NCBI RefSeq assembly: GCF_003947435.1 | Contig: NZ_RCOS01000070.1 | Location: forward strand, 1 to 48,894 | DNA length: 48,894 bases | DNA from: Candidatus Methanodesulfokora washburnensis | GTDB lineage: Archaea; Korarchaeota; Korarchaeia; Korarchaeales; Korarchaeaceae | Reading direction: 5' to 3' | In this document: positions 25,480 to 32,700 of the stretch, in pieces | Numbering within the stretch: position 1 is the first letter of the stretch | Layout of the letters: every line of letters begins with the position of its first letter | Program-made: the position numbers and the translations under genes | Notes under the pieces: generated by a model | The model's input: only the letters and a program-made list of their open reading frames with translations | Database searches by the model: none | What the model was told of the DNA's origin: nothing

Positions 25480-26532
25480 ATGAAGTATGCATTTCTCTGT
25501 AATAAAAGAACAAGCAGGACAGGTTTTAAAATCGCTGTAGTGGGAGCTGGTCCTGCTGGTCTCTCAGCCACAGGATATCTGGTATGCAGAGGATATGAAG
25601 TGGATGTATATGATAAGCTGCCGATGGCAGGAGGGCTCATGGCCTTCGTCATACCTAAATATAGGATACCCCTAGAAAACATACAGGAGGGAGTGAAGGA
25701 TCTGGAGGAAAATTTCGGAGTGAAGTTCAACCTCTCAGTTAAGGTCTGCTCCGGGGAGAATTATGAGGAGGGCGATGAGTTATCAAAAACAAGGAAAGAT
25801 CTGCATGAGCTGTGCAATGAATACAACGCTGTCCTAATAGCAACGGGTACATGGAGATCATACAAGCTGAATATAGCCGGAGAAAACTCCAGTAATGTTA
25901 TATCTGCCCTCAGGTTTCTTCTAGACCTACATCTTCATGACATGCATTTGGCAGAGGGAAGCCTGCCCAAGCTGGGGAGAGTTGTTGTGATAGGAGGCGG
26001 GCTCAGTGCCATAGATGCTGCAGAAGAGAGCCTGCTCAGAGGTGCTCAGGAGGTTTATCTAGTCTACAGAAGAACTAAAAAAGAGGCTCCTGCCGGAGAA
26101 TTTGAGATAAACAGGCTGATAGGAATGGGCGTCAAGTGGATTGAGCTGGCAGCTCCGGTGAGCATAATAGCTGAGGATGATATAGCAAGAGAGGTGAGGT
26201 TCCAGAGGATGAAACTTGGTGAACCTGATGAAACAGGCAGGCCAAAACCGGTGCCAATACCGGGAAGCGAGTTCTCCTTGGAGGCAGATACCATTGTGAT
26301 TGCGGTGGGAGAAAGACCCACACACCCTCTATCAGGTGATCTAGCCAAATATGTTGGAGAGGATGGACGCATAACAGTGGATCAAAGCTTCAGAATCCCC
26401 GGAACAAACATATTTGCCGCAGGGGATGTGGCAACAGGGCCATCTAAAGTGGGAAGAGCTGTTGAACATGGTTTATTCGCAGCAAGAACAATAGACGAGC
26501 TTATATCAACAGGTAAGCTCTTGGGTGATTGA
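25480..26532 (+). CDS. GltD-like FAD/NAD(P) oxidoreductase, probable AOR flavin subunit
   Basis: About 350 residues. The FAD-binding motif VVGAGPAGLSATGYL lies near the N-terminus, the NAD(P)-binding motif VVIGGGLSAIDAAEESL in the middle, and the second FAD motif GTNIFAAGDVATGPSKVGRAVEHG at the end. It is glutamate-synthase-small-subunit-like but lacks the N-terminal Fe-S domain of GltD. In AorABC-type aldehyde oxidoreductases an FAD subunit of this kind passes electrons to NAD(P). The next gene is a four-cluster ferredoxin and AOR is beside it, so this is likely AorC-like. Start chosen at 25480, after AGAGGTGG. An ATG at 25438 is less well supported. Confidence 0.85.
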   Translation: MKYAFLCNKRTSRTGFKIAVVGAGPAGLSATGYLVCRGYEVDVYDKLPMAGGLMAFVIPKYRIPLENIQEGVKDLEENFGVKFNLSVKVCSGENYEEGDELSKTRKDLHELCNEYNAVLIATGTWRSYKLNIAGENSSNVISALRFLLDLHLHDMHLAEGSLPKLGRVVVIGGGLSAIDAAEESLLRGAQEVYLVYRRTKKEAPAGEFEINRLIGMGVKWIELAAPVSIIAEDDIAREVRFQRMKLGEPDETGRPKPVPIPGSEFSLEADTIVIAVGERPTHPLSGDLAKYVGEDGRITVDQSFRIPGTNIFAAGDVATGPSKVGRAVEHGLFAARTIDELISTGKLLGD

Positions 26533-26533
26533 T

Positions 26534-27010
26534 ATGAAGCAAGATGAGATGTGCGAGTTCCTTTTAGTTGATCCTGAGAAGTGCGGCAAGCTGGGTAAAT
26601 TGCTGAAGATGATAGACTACACGAAATGCATCGATTGCGAGACCTGCGAGAGAGTATGCAGCTTCGTTCATGATGGAAAATCCCTTGTGAAATCCAGAAA
26701 AACTAAGATAGGGATTGAAAGACCGGTATCATGCTTTCATTGTAGTGATGCCCCGTGCATGAAGATATGCAAGAAAGATGCGATAATAAGAGGGGAGGAT
26801 GGAGTAATCTACATAGACTACTCAAAGTGCAATAAATGCTTGGATTGCGTCTATGCATGCCCCTTCCGCGTATTTAAGCTGGGTATAGGTCCAGAAGGAG
26901 CTCCTGCTAAATGCGATTTATGCAAACCTCTTAGAGACGAGGGCTTGATGCCTGCATGTTTAGCGATGTGCCCGAGCAAGGCAATAACTGTTATCTCTCA
27001 GAAAATCTAA
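26534..27010 (+). CDS. Four-cluster ferredoxin, probable AOR Fe-S subunit (AorA/HycB-like)
   Basis: About 158 residues with four [4Fe-4S] motifs: CIDCETCERVC, CFHCSDAPCMKIC, CNKCLDCVYAC and CDLC...CLAMC. It is a relative of CooF in this window but clearly different. Directly after the GltD-like gene (one base between stop and ATG; a GTG at 26525 would overlap), it is probably the electron-relay subunit between AOR and the flavoprotein. It converges on the AOR gene, with 22 bases between the stops. Confidence 0.85.
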   Translation: MKQDEMCEFLLVDPEKCGKLGKLLKMIDYTKCIDCETCERVCSFVHDGKSLVKSRKTKIGIERPVSCFHCSDAPCMKICKKDAIIRGEDGVIYIDYSKCNKCLDCVYACPFRVFKLGIGPEGAPAKCDLCKPLRDEGLMPACLAMCPSKAITVISQKI

Positions 27011-27012
27011 TG

Positions 27013-27028
27013 ATAAAAAATAAAAAGG
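27013..27028 (-). terminator. T-rich terminator after AOR
   Basis: On the minus strand just past the AOR stop is CTTTTTATTTTTTATC, an archaeal oligo-T termination signal in the 22-base convergent gap. Confidence 0.5.
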
Positions 27029-27032
27029 GGTA

Positions 27033-28928
27033 TCAACCGTAGAGGAGCCCCTCTTTCTCCAGCATATCACTGACCCACTTCAGGTCAAGCTCCTCTAGTT
27101 TTGCCCTTGTGGGTCTTCCTCTTATCCACCCTCTCTCCTTGTAGTATTCAGGCAGCATCTCGCTCAGCTTAACAGTATATCCCTTTGAAGGTCCTTCTGG
27201 CATCGGCTCCTCTAACAATCTCTTTGGCAGTGTGTCATACTCCTCACCATCACCGAAGGACATTATATTGAAGGCTCTTTCAGCGTTGTATATTCTCTCT
27301 CCTATTTTCTCAAACTCAGCAGGTGATATATCCCATCCGGTCACAACAGATAGCTGCTCTGCCATCACATCAGTCCAGTAGGCAAATGTCACAAACTTGC
27401 ATACCACTAGGCTGTCTAATGTTGCAAAAACATCTTGGAAGTTCTTGACCCATCTTCCCTTTCCTGCAGTTGCAAACCTGTCTATAAGCTCCGGAACTCC
27501 AAGGACCTCGGGAGCTATCAGATAAGCTCTAAGGTGGCATCCACCTCTGTTGCTAGTTGCATATGCCAGTCCATGTCCCTGCACTCCTCTTGGATCATAA
27601 GCAGGCAACTCCTGTCCTCTCACAACCATTGCAAGCTCTGGTGCATTGTACTTCTTTGCCAACCTTAGTGCTCCCTCAGCCAGATCATCCCCTATACCAG
27701 ATCTGTAGGCAGTGCGCCAAGTCAGCTCAACTAATGCTTCACCGTTCCCCCAGGTCACTTTTAATCCTCTTAACTTCTCCTCAGGAACTTTCCCGAGCTC
27801 AACAAGCTCCATTAGCGTGCCTATTGTGTGGCCCATTGATATCGTGTCCAAACCCAGCTCATTGCAGAGAAAGTTCGCCTTTGTTATAGCAGCTAGATCA
27901 TCTGTCCCTGTCTGAGCTCCGAAGGCCCAGTCAGTCTCGTATTCAGGGCCTCCTCCTTCTCCTGTGAATGGAGGTTTGTCTATTCTGCTGTACCTAGCAC
28001 ACCCCATCGGGCAGCCCCAGCAGATTTCCTCCTCCTGCTTCTTCCAGTCCACTATCTCCTCAGCTATCCTCTCTCCGCTTATCTTTTCTGCTGTTGGAAA
28101 CACTCCTGTTCTGAAGTTCCTCGTTGGAAGAGCCCCGTGAGCATTTATTATGTTTATGAGAACGGCAGTTCCATATTTTGGCAGTGATTGTGATGTGACA
28201 GGGGATTTCTTTATTATATCCATGGATTTCTCGGATATCTCCTCAAGTTTGTCCTCCTTTGCAACTTTTGGCACCATATGGCCCCTTATTGCTATAGCTT
28301 TGAATTTCTTGGATCCCCAGACAGCACCATGTCCTCCTCTACCAGCAGCTCTGCTCTTGTCGTTTATGAGACATGCTATTTTCGAAAGGTTCTCTCCAGC
28401 CGGCCCTATTGTTATCACCTTTATCTCCTTAGCCTCATCCTTTCCTATAGCGGGAGCCAGTTCCTCCTTTATTGAGTCAGTTGTCGCGTGAGTGTCCTTT
28501 CCCCAGAGATGCTTGGCATCCCTGAGCTCAGCTTTTCCATCATGAATCCAGAGGTAGACAGGATGATCCGATGCTCCCTCTATTATCACGGCATCAAATC
28601 CGGCGAATTTAAGCTCAGGACCCGCCTTTCCTCCACTGTGGGAATCATGAATCGTGCCCGTGAGGGGTGCTTTTGTTACAGAGCACCACCTTCCAGCAGA
28701 GGGTATCCCTGTAACGCCTGTGAGAGGCCCTGTGGCCACTATAGCCTTGTTTTCAGGGCTGAGTGGATCGACCTTTGGATTTACCTCCTTCAACATCAGG
28801 TAGACTCCAAGTCCTCTGCCGCCAATCCACTTCCTTAGGACATCCTCAGGCGGAAGGGGCTCCTTTGAGACCTTTCCTTCTGTCAAGTTCACTCTAAGGA
28901 TCTGCCCCATGTATCCTCCAACAGCCAT
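27033..28928 (-). CDS. aor: Tungsten-containing aldehyde:ferredoxin oxidoreductase
   Basis: About 631 residues, full AOR family length. The N-terminal domain has GGRGLG and TGPLTGVTGIPSAGRW. The [4Fe-4S] ligands are CWGCPMGC (about residue 305) plus a distal Cys in VVCKFVTF (about 510), and DGEEYD lies near the end. AORs oxidise aldehydes to acids with a bis-pterin tungsten centre in the cytoplasm. Start: the ATG at 28928 follows GAGGGTG, and a GTG at 28937 is possible. It is divergent from the radical SAM/SPASM maturase and convergent to its probable ferredoxin partner, so the subunits are not in one transcript. The exact substrate is unknown. Confidence 0.93.
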   Translation of the reverse strand: MAVGGYMGQILRVNLTEGKVSKEPLPPEDVLRKWIGGRGLGVYLMLKEVNPKVDPLSPENKAIVATGPLTGVTGIPSAGRWCSVTKAPLTGTIHDSHSGGKAGPELKFAGFDAVIIEGASDHPVYLWIHDGKAELRDAKHLWGKDTHATTDSIKEELAPAIGKDEAKEIKVITIGPAGENLSKIACLINDKSRAAGRGGHGAVWGSKKFKAIAIRGHMVPKVAKEDKLEEISEKSMDIIKKSPVTSQSLPKYGTAVLINIINAHGALPTRNFRTGVFPTAEKISGERIAEEIVDWKKQEEEICWGCPMGCARYSRIDKPPFTGEGGGPEYETDWAFGAQTGTDDLAAITKANFLCNELGLDTISMGHTIGTLMELVELGKVPEEKLRGLKVTWGNGEALVELTWRTAYRSGIGDDLAEGALRLAKKYNAPELAMVVRGQELPAYDPRGVQGHGLAYATSNRGGCHLRAYLIAPEVLGVPELIDRFATAGKGRWVKNFQDVFATLDSLVVCKFVTFAYWTDVMAEQLSVVTGWDISPAEFEKIGERIYNAERAFNIMSFGDGEEYDTLPKRLLEEPMPEGPSKGYTVKLSEMLPEYYKERGWIRGRPTRAKLEELDLKWVSDMLEKEGLLYG

Positions 28929-28944
28929 GGGGTACACCCTCGAA

Positions 28945-28974
28945 AATTTTAAAGGTCTTACTAATAAATTTATT
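28945..28974. promoter_or_regulatory. Divergent promoter region of AOR and its maturase
   Basis: A 12-base perfect palindrome AATAAATTTATT (28963-28974) is at TATA distance from the AOR start. A second element AATTTTAAAG (about 28945-28954) suits the plus-strand maturase. The two genes therefore share a 63-base control region. Confidence 0.45.
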
Positions 28975-28991
28975 GCCCAGAAGGGATTCGC

Positions 28992-30098
28992 ATGGAAAAC
29001 ATGTTGAAATTCAGCGATTGGTTAATTCAGCTGGATCCAAGCTCTCATCCCAGAGAACTTGTGGTAGAGGTGTCAACAGAGTGCAATTACAACTGTGTAC
29101 ATTGTTTCAGAAATGCAGCAATTGGGTTCAGAGGATGTACAATGGACTTGGATCTTTTCACTCATTTGCTTGAGGAGGCATCAAACTCTGGCGTGAAAAA
29201 GATTATTCTGTCCGGATGGGGAGAGCCAACAGTTCATCCGGATATAATGGATATGTTGAGGAAGATGAAGGATTATGGCTTTTATGTTGTGCTAAACACA
29301 AATGGATCTAGGCTTTTTGAAATAGCGGAGGATCTGGTGAGCCTTGAGATAGATGAGGTGTTTGTCAGCATTGATGCATTTGATGTAAAGCTTTACAGCC
29401 AGATAAGGAGGATGGGAGACTTTTCCGCAGTTTCCAAGGGACTTGAGAAACTTAGGAATCTGAAATTACAAAATGGAGGCGTAAAACCTGAGATAAAGTC
29501 GATATTCACGGTAAACAAGCTTAACATTGGTGAGGTAAGCAAGGCCTTGGAGTATGCAAGGGCTTTCGGTGTTCATGAAATAATGTTCAGTTACTACATA
29601 AGCTACCCCGGAGGTCATGAGGAGCTTGAATGCATGAATTCTGCTGAGTGCAGGGAGAAGCTGCGGAAAGAGCTGGAGAAGGCAGCTCTTAAATACTTTG
29701 AGACAGGGATAAGAGTTGTTCAGCCCAGCTTGATGCCTACTACAATGAGAAGATGTCCCTTTGCGTCAAATAGGGCTTTGTTCATCAGATGTGATGGTGC
29801 TGTGGCTCCCTGCATCTATTACTCCAGAAATTGGTCTACAAAGCTGTTTGGTGTGAAGAGAAAAATAAGGGAAGTAGTGCTTGGCAACATAAGGAATAGC
29901 AAGCTGATAGACCTGTGGAGAGGTCCTTACCTTAGGATGTTCTTCAGGCTCCTCTTCACGTATATGCCATCTTGTCTCGACTGTACGCTTCAAAACTACT
30001 GCAGTCTCACCTTAAGCAATGAAGCAGACTGCTGGGGTAATAATCCCTCCTGTGCACACTGTCCCTATCTCCACTATCTCTCCTACTGTCCTATCTGA
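28992..30098 (+). CDS. Radical SAM/SPASM protein, probable tungsten-oxidoreductase maturase
   Basis: 368 residues. The radical SAM cysteines are C31-x3-C35-x2-C38 in ECNYNCVHCF, followed by a GWGEPTVHPD (GGEP-like) motif. A Cys-rich SPASM region ends the protein (CPFASN..., APCIYY, then CLDCTLQNYC, CWGNNPSCAHCPYLHYLSYC). Proteins of this build sit beside AOR-family genes in many archaea and bacteria and are thought to modify the enzyme or its pterin cofactor. Reaction unproven. Divergent from AOR. ATG after AGAAGGGA. Confidence 0.85.
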   Translation: MENMLKFSDWLIQLDPSSHPRELVVEVSTECNYNCVHCFRNAAIGFRGCTMDLDLFTHLLEEASNSGVKKIILSGWGEPTVHPDIMDMLRKMKDYGFYVVLNTNGSRLFEIAEDLVSLEIDEVFVSIDAFDVKLYSQIRRMGDFSAVSKGLEKLRNLKLQNGGVKPEIKSIFTVNKLNIGEVSKALEYARAFGVHEIMFSYYISYPGGHEELECMNSAECREKLRKELEKAALKYFETGIRVVQPSLMPTTMRRCPFASNRALFIRCDGAVAPCIYYSRNWSTKLFGVKRKIREVVLGNIRNSKLIDLWRGPYLRMFFRLLFTYMPSCLDCTLQNYCSLTLSNEADCWGNNPSCAHCPYLHYLSYCPI

Positions 30099-30197
30099 GA
30101 AATAACAGCAGAAGCAATTTACTCTGAATAGATATATGATTCCGCCTTTAGAACTCTTGTGGAGATTATTTACTTCAGCAGTCGAAAACAAATCCTG

Positions 30198-30461
30198 TTA
30201 TCCTCCTCCGGCTGGTGGAAAGATGTCTATGAAATCACCTTCCTTGATCTCTGTATCCAGCCAGTTGAGAAGCCTTATGTTCCTCCCGTTAAGCAATATC
30301 ATGAAATTCTCATATCCAAAATCCTCGAGCACTTTTTTCAGATCTTTCAATTCATCAAGAAGCTCTGAAAACTTCATCCTTTCTCTTTTCAAGCCCACCA
30401 TTTTACTCTTCCATCCGAGCTTCTCCCTGAGAGTCACGTATACTCTTACTTCTACGCTCAT
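30198..30461 (-). CDS. moaD: MoaD/ThiS-like sulfur carrier protein
   Basis: About 87 residues of ubiquitin-like beta-grasp fold, with VEVRVYVTLREKLG at the start and GDFIDIFPPAGGG at the end. The C-terminal glycines are adenylated and thiocarboxylated to deliver sulfur to the pterin of Mo/W cofactors. The extra third glycine is slightly unusual, since the normal ending is GG. It belongs to the AOR island and probably serves tungstopterin synthesis. It is convergent to the maturase gene, with about 100 bases of non-coding sequence between. TATA-like ATATAAAT is about 25 bases before the ATG, so it is leaderless. Confidence 0.85.
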   Translation of the reverse strand: MSVEVRVYVTLREKLGWKSKMVGLKRERMKFSELLDELKDLKKVLEDFGYENFMILLNGRNIRLLNWLDTEIKEGDFIDIFPPAGGG

Positions 30462-30481
30462 CACAAGTAGTAGTGTCCCAT

Positions 30482-30491
30482 TATTTATATG
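30482..30491 (-). promoter_or_regulatory. TATA-like promoter of moaD
   Basis: ACATATAAAT on the minus strand is centred about 25 bases before the moaD ATG. The divergent gap 30462-30699 holds nothing else except the vapB TATA (GTTATATAG at about 30669). Confidence 0.45.
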
Positions 30492-30699
30492 TGCATCTTA
30501 TGAACTCAGAACTTGTGATCAAAAACTCTTTCCTCAGCTGAGATTCCTGTGTTACATTATTTATGAGTTTCCTCTTTGCTAATAATATATTATTTTCTGA
30601 CTAAGTACTTTACTGCATATCCAAGAGTTGCAGGCTCATTCAAGCAATCATTATGGCAATTCCGCAATGGTTATATAGTGATTAACAAAAAATTACGTG

Positions 30700-30927
30700 A
30701 TGACATACACAACAATACCCGTGAAGAGAGAGATAAAGGAGAGGCTTGAGAAGTTTAAAGGTGAGAGGGAGTGGAGCAGCTTTCTAAACGATCTTATTAA
30801 TGAAGTCATTCGGGTAAGAAGGGAGGAATCCTTCAGAAAACTGAGAGAGCTCAGCCTGAAGCACCTTAATGAGATAGAAGAATCCCATAGGAAATTCAGG
30901 AGGGAGTTTTCCCTTGATTCTCGTTGA
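30700..30927 (+). CDS. vapB: VapB-type antitoxin (second pair)
   Basis: 75 residues: TYTTIPVKREIKERLEKFKG is a strand-helix DNA-binding start, and a charged helical tail follows. It resembles the antitoxin at 2019-2225. It overlaps the vapC start by 14 bases. ATG at 30700, with GTTATATAG about 27 bases upstream, so leaderless. A decayed copy of its 3' half lies at 34156-34314. Confidence 0.8.
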   Translation: MTYTTIPVKREIKERLEKFKGEREWSSFLNDLINEVIRVRREESFRKLRELSLKHLNEIEESHRKFRREFSLDSR

Positions 30928-31264
30928 CACAGATGCTCTAATAGATTCCCTGAGAGAAGGAAAAAGGCTGGGCGATGCTATATCAGTTCTTACAGCTCTG
31001 GAGTATCTCAGGGGGATTTCCGAGGAGGAGAGAGAAGAGGCGAAGAGGCTTCTGGAGGAATCCTTTGATATAATAGGATTAGATAATAGTGTAATATTGA
31101 AGTACTGTGAGCTCTATGAGAAGCTGAGGTCAAGAGGGGAGATCGTGAGCGATGCAGACCTCATAATAGGTGCTACAGCTATAGCCAAGAAAATGAAGCT
31201 GCTCACTAGAAACTATAAACATTTCGAAAAACTTGAGAAATATGGCTTGATCCTAGAAAAATAG
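30914..31264 (+). CDS. vapC: VapC-type PIN-domain toxin (second pair)
   Basis: 116 residues with ILVDTDALIDSLREG (first catalytic Asp), ALEYLRG (Glu), a DADLIIGA segment and a TRNYKHF end. PIN toxins cleave tRNA or rRNA when not bound by VapB. The TTG start at 30914 lies in the end of vapB, right before the first catalytic strand. It gives a useful comparison for the other vapC in this window, where that TTG is missing. The gap 31265-31473 holds an open but unrecognised frame and AT-rich sequence. Confidence 0.85.
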   Translation: MILVDTDALIDSLREGKRLGDAISVLTALEYLRGISEEEREEAKRLLEESFDIIGLDNSVILKYCELYEKLRSRGEIVSDADLIIGATAIAKKMKLLTRNYKHFEKLEKYGLILEK

Positions 31265-31473
31265 CGCTTTCTCAGGGGGCTCTCATAAGAAGATCTACAC
31301 CAGGATGGGAGTAGAGGCAGCTCAGAGATCTCTTGGTGATCTTGGATTTCACATTTCTCTCGATGTTAATACACAAAATTATGTATCTGTCTCTGTCCTG
31401 CCAGTAGGCACACCTACTTTCACAAAAATATTTATATATTTGAGAGCTCAAGTTCGTGATCAAAATAAAAGAA

Positions 31474-32043
31474 TCATCTTTCTCCAACCAATAGATCCCT
31501 ATAGTGCTCCATTATCAACTTCTTCATTGCTTTTCTCAGAGTCTCAGTGAGGCTAGCTTGACTTATCCCGAGCATCTTAGCCAATTCCTTAGTTTTTATC
31601 CTCCTAGGGATATCAAAGTATCCCATCCTCACGGCAGCTATAAGAGCTTCTTCCTGCCTCTTAGTGAGCATTGGAGCTCCTTTGACAATAGAGATTATCT
31701 TAAATCCATTATATGTCCTTAAAACTGATGAAATTTTTCTGAAAGCCTGTCTGCTTGATAAGATTACCTCACATCTCATGTTATCATCTTCAACTTTTGC
31801 TGAAATCAGAAAGGCTTTATCCGATGAGAGAAGTCTGCATAACTCACATCCCTCGGATTCTAACATCTTAATCTTGGTGATATTTCCTTCATGGATCTCA
31901 ACAGCATGAATCATCTTATCATTGTAAGGCTTGATTCCTATTATCTTGAACTCCATCACTCCATTCTCCTTAAGTAATCTGGAGACTTTACATTCCCTAT
32001 TTTTTACTCTAAATATCATCCCAAGCGGCTCTTTACTTCCCAT
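31474..32043 (-). CDS. HTH-10 (bacterio-opsin-activator-like) transcription regulator
   Basis: 189 residues. An N-terminal sensor-like region (about 1-125) of unknown ligand contains CELC. The C-terminal HTH-10 domain has LTKRQEEALIAAVRMGYFDIPRRIKTKELAKMLGISQASLTETLRKAMKKL. This domain is common in archaeal regulators, often of redox, nitrosative or light responses. Its ATG abuts the ATG of the divergent membrane gene (CATATG). A TATA-like GATAATTAAGTAC lies about 26 bases upstream, inside the opposite gene, implying a leaderless transcript. A later ATG at 32019 is possible but fits the TATA less well. Confidence 0.85.
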   Translation of the reverse strand: MGSKEPLGMIFRVKNRECKVSRLLKENGVMEFKIIGIKPYNDKMIHAVEIHEGNITKIKMLESEGCELCRLLSSDKAFLISAKVEDDNMRCEVILSSRQAFRKISSVLRTYNGFKIISIVKGAPMLTKRQEEALIAAVRMGYFDIPRRIKTKELAKMLGISQASLTETLRKAMKKLIMEHYRDLLVGER

Positions 32044-32075
32044 ATGCCTAACATGTTAGGGTACTTAATTATCTT
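32005..32075. promoter_or_regulatory. Overlapping face-to-face promoters with 14-bp palindrome
   Basis: The start codons of two divergent genes touch at 32043/32044. The plus gene's TATA (CTAAATATC, about 32009-32017) lies within the regulator's codons. The minus gene's TATA (plus-strand GTACTTAATTATC, about 32061-32073) lies within the membrane gene. The perfect palindrome CCTAACATGTTAGG (32047-32060) sits between the minus TATA and start, a natural operator for the HTH-10 regulator. Confidence 0.5.
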
Positions 32076-32700
32076 TTCCATCCCTCTAGAATCTCTAGGT
32101 GAGATTGTGTTCCCAGGAGAGGAACTATTAACATTTCTTTCCTCCCTTTTGTTGCTCTCAATTTCTCTCTATAGATACTTCAAGAGGAAAGAGATATCTT
32201 ATGCAATGTGGTCAATAGCGGCTCTCGCATTTCTCATAATATCAGCTGCCTTGGCTCTCTTAAAGCTAGATGCTCTTTCCCTTCCGATAACTCCATATAT
32301 TGGAGCTCTTTATCCAGCTTTCATGGCAGCGGGGATCCTTGGAAAGGATCACTGGAGGGAATATGTTATCTTCATAATATTAATGCTGTTTCTCATGGCA
32401 ATGGGTCAGCTCTTTTATAAACCTGTATTCACAGGAGCTGAGGTAGCTCTGCACTCGATTTCTGGCCTGATAATAATATTTCTTCCCTTCATAATGGTTG
32501 TAAAGAAGAGAGCTCCTCCGGCTGCAAGCTTAATAGGATTAGGTGGCCTGTTAATATCCATAGGTGGTCTAGCTCTAGCTGCCTTAATGACTCAAAAACC
32601 AATTCTTCCTATTGAGACTGTGATATTCCTACTGCATCCCTTGCTATTCCTCTCCGCATTCCTAATAGCTGCAGGCATATATTTGTATGGGAGGAGTTGA
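32044..32700 (+). CDS. Seven-helix-like membrane protein of unknown function
   Basis: 218 residues with about seven hydrophobic segments, which I do not recognise. It has few conserved polar residues in the membrane, with charged loops RYFKRKEISY and LGKDHWREY, and one His in VALHSISG. It is followed with a 14-base overlap by a larger His-rich membrane protein, and the two probably form one complex or pathway under control of the divergent HTH-10 regulator. The start at 32044 fits the TATA for a leaderless transcript, and an ATG at 32053 is the alternative. Confidence 0.65.
   Translation: MPNMLGYLIIFSIPLESLGEIVFPGEELLTFLSSLLLLSISLYRYFKRKEISYAMWSIAALAFLIISAALALLKLDALSLPITPYIGALYPAFMAAGILGKDHWREYVIFIILMLFLMAMGQLFYKPVFTGAEVALHSISGLIIIFLPFIMVVKKRAPPAASLIGLGGLLISIGGLALAALMTQKPILPIETVIFLLHPLLFLSAFLIAAGIYLYGRS

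Noticed and set aside
31305-31550. Plus-strand frame of 81 codons after vapC
   Set aside because: It runs through an AT-rich promoter-like stretch and into the end of the HTH-10 gene. The opposite strand is equally open, and no family was recognised.
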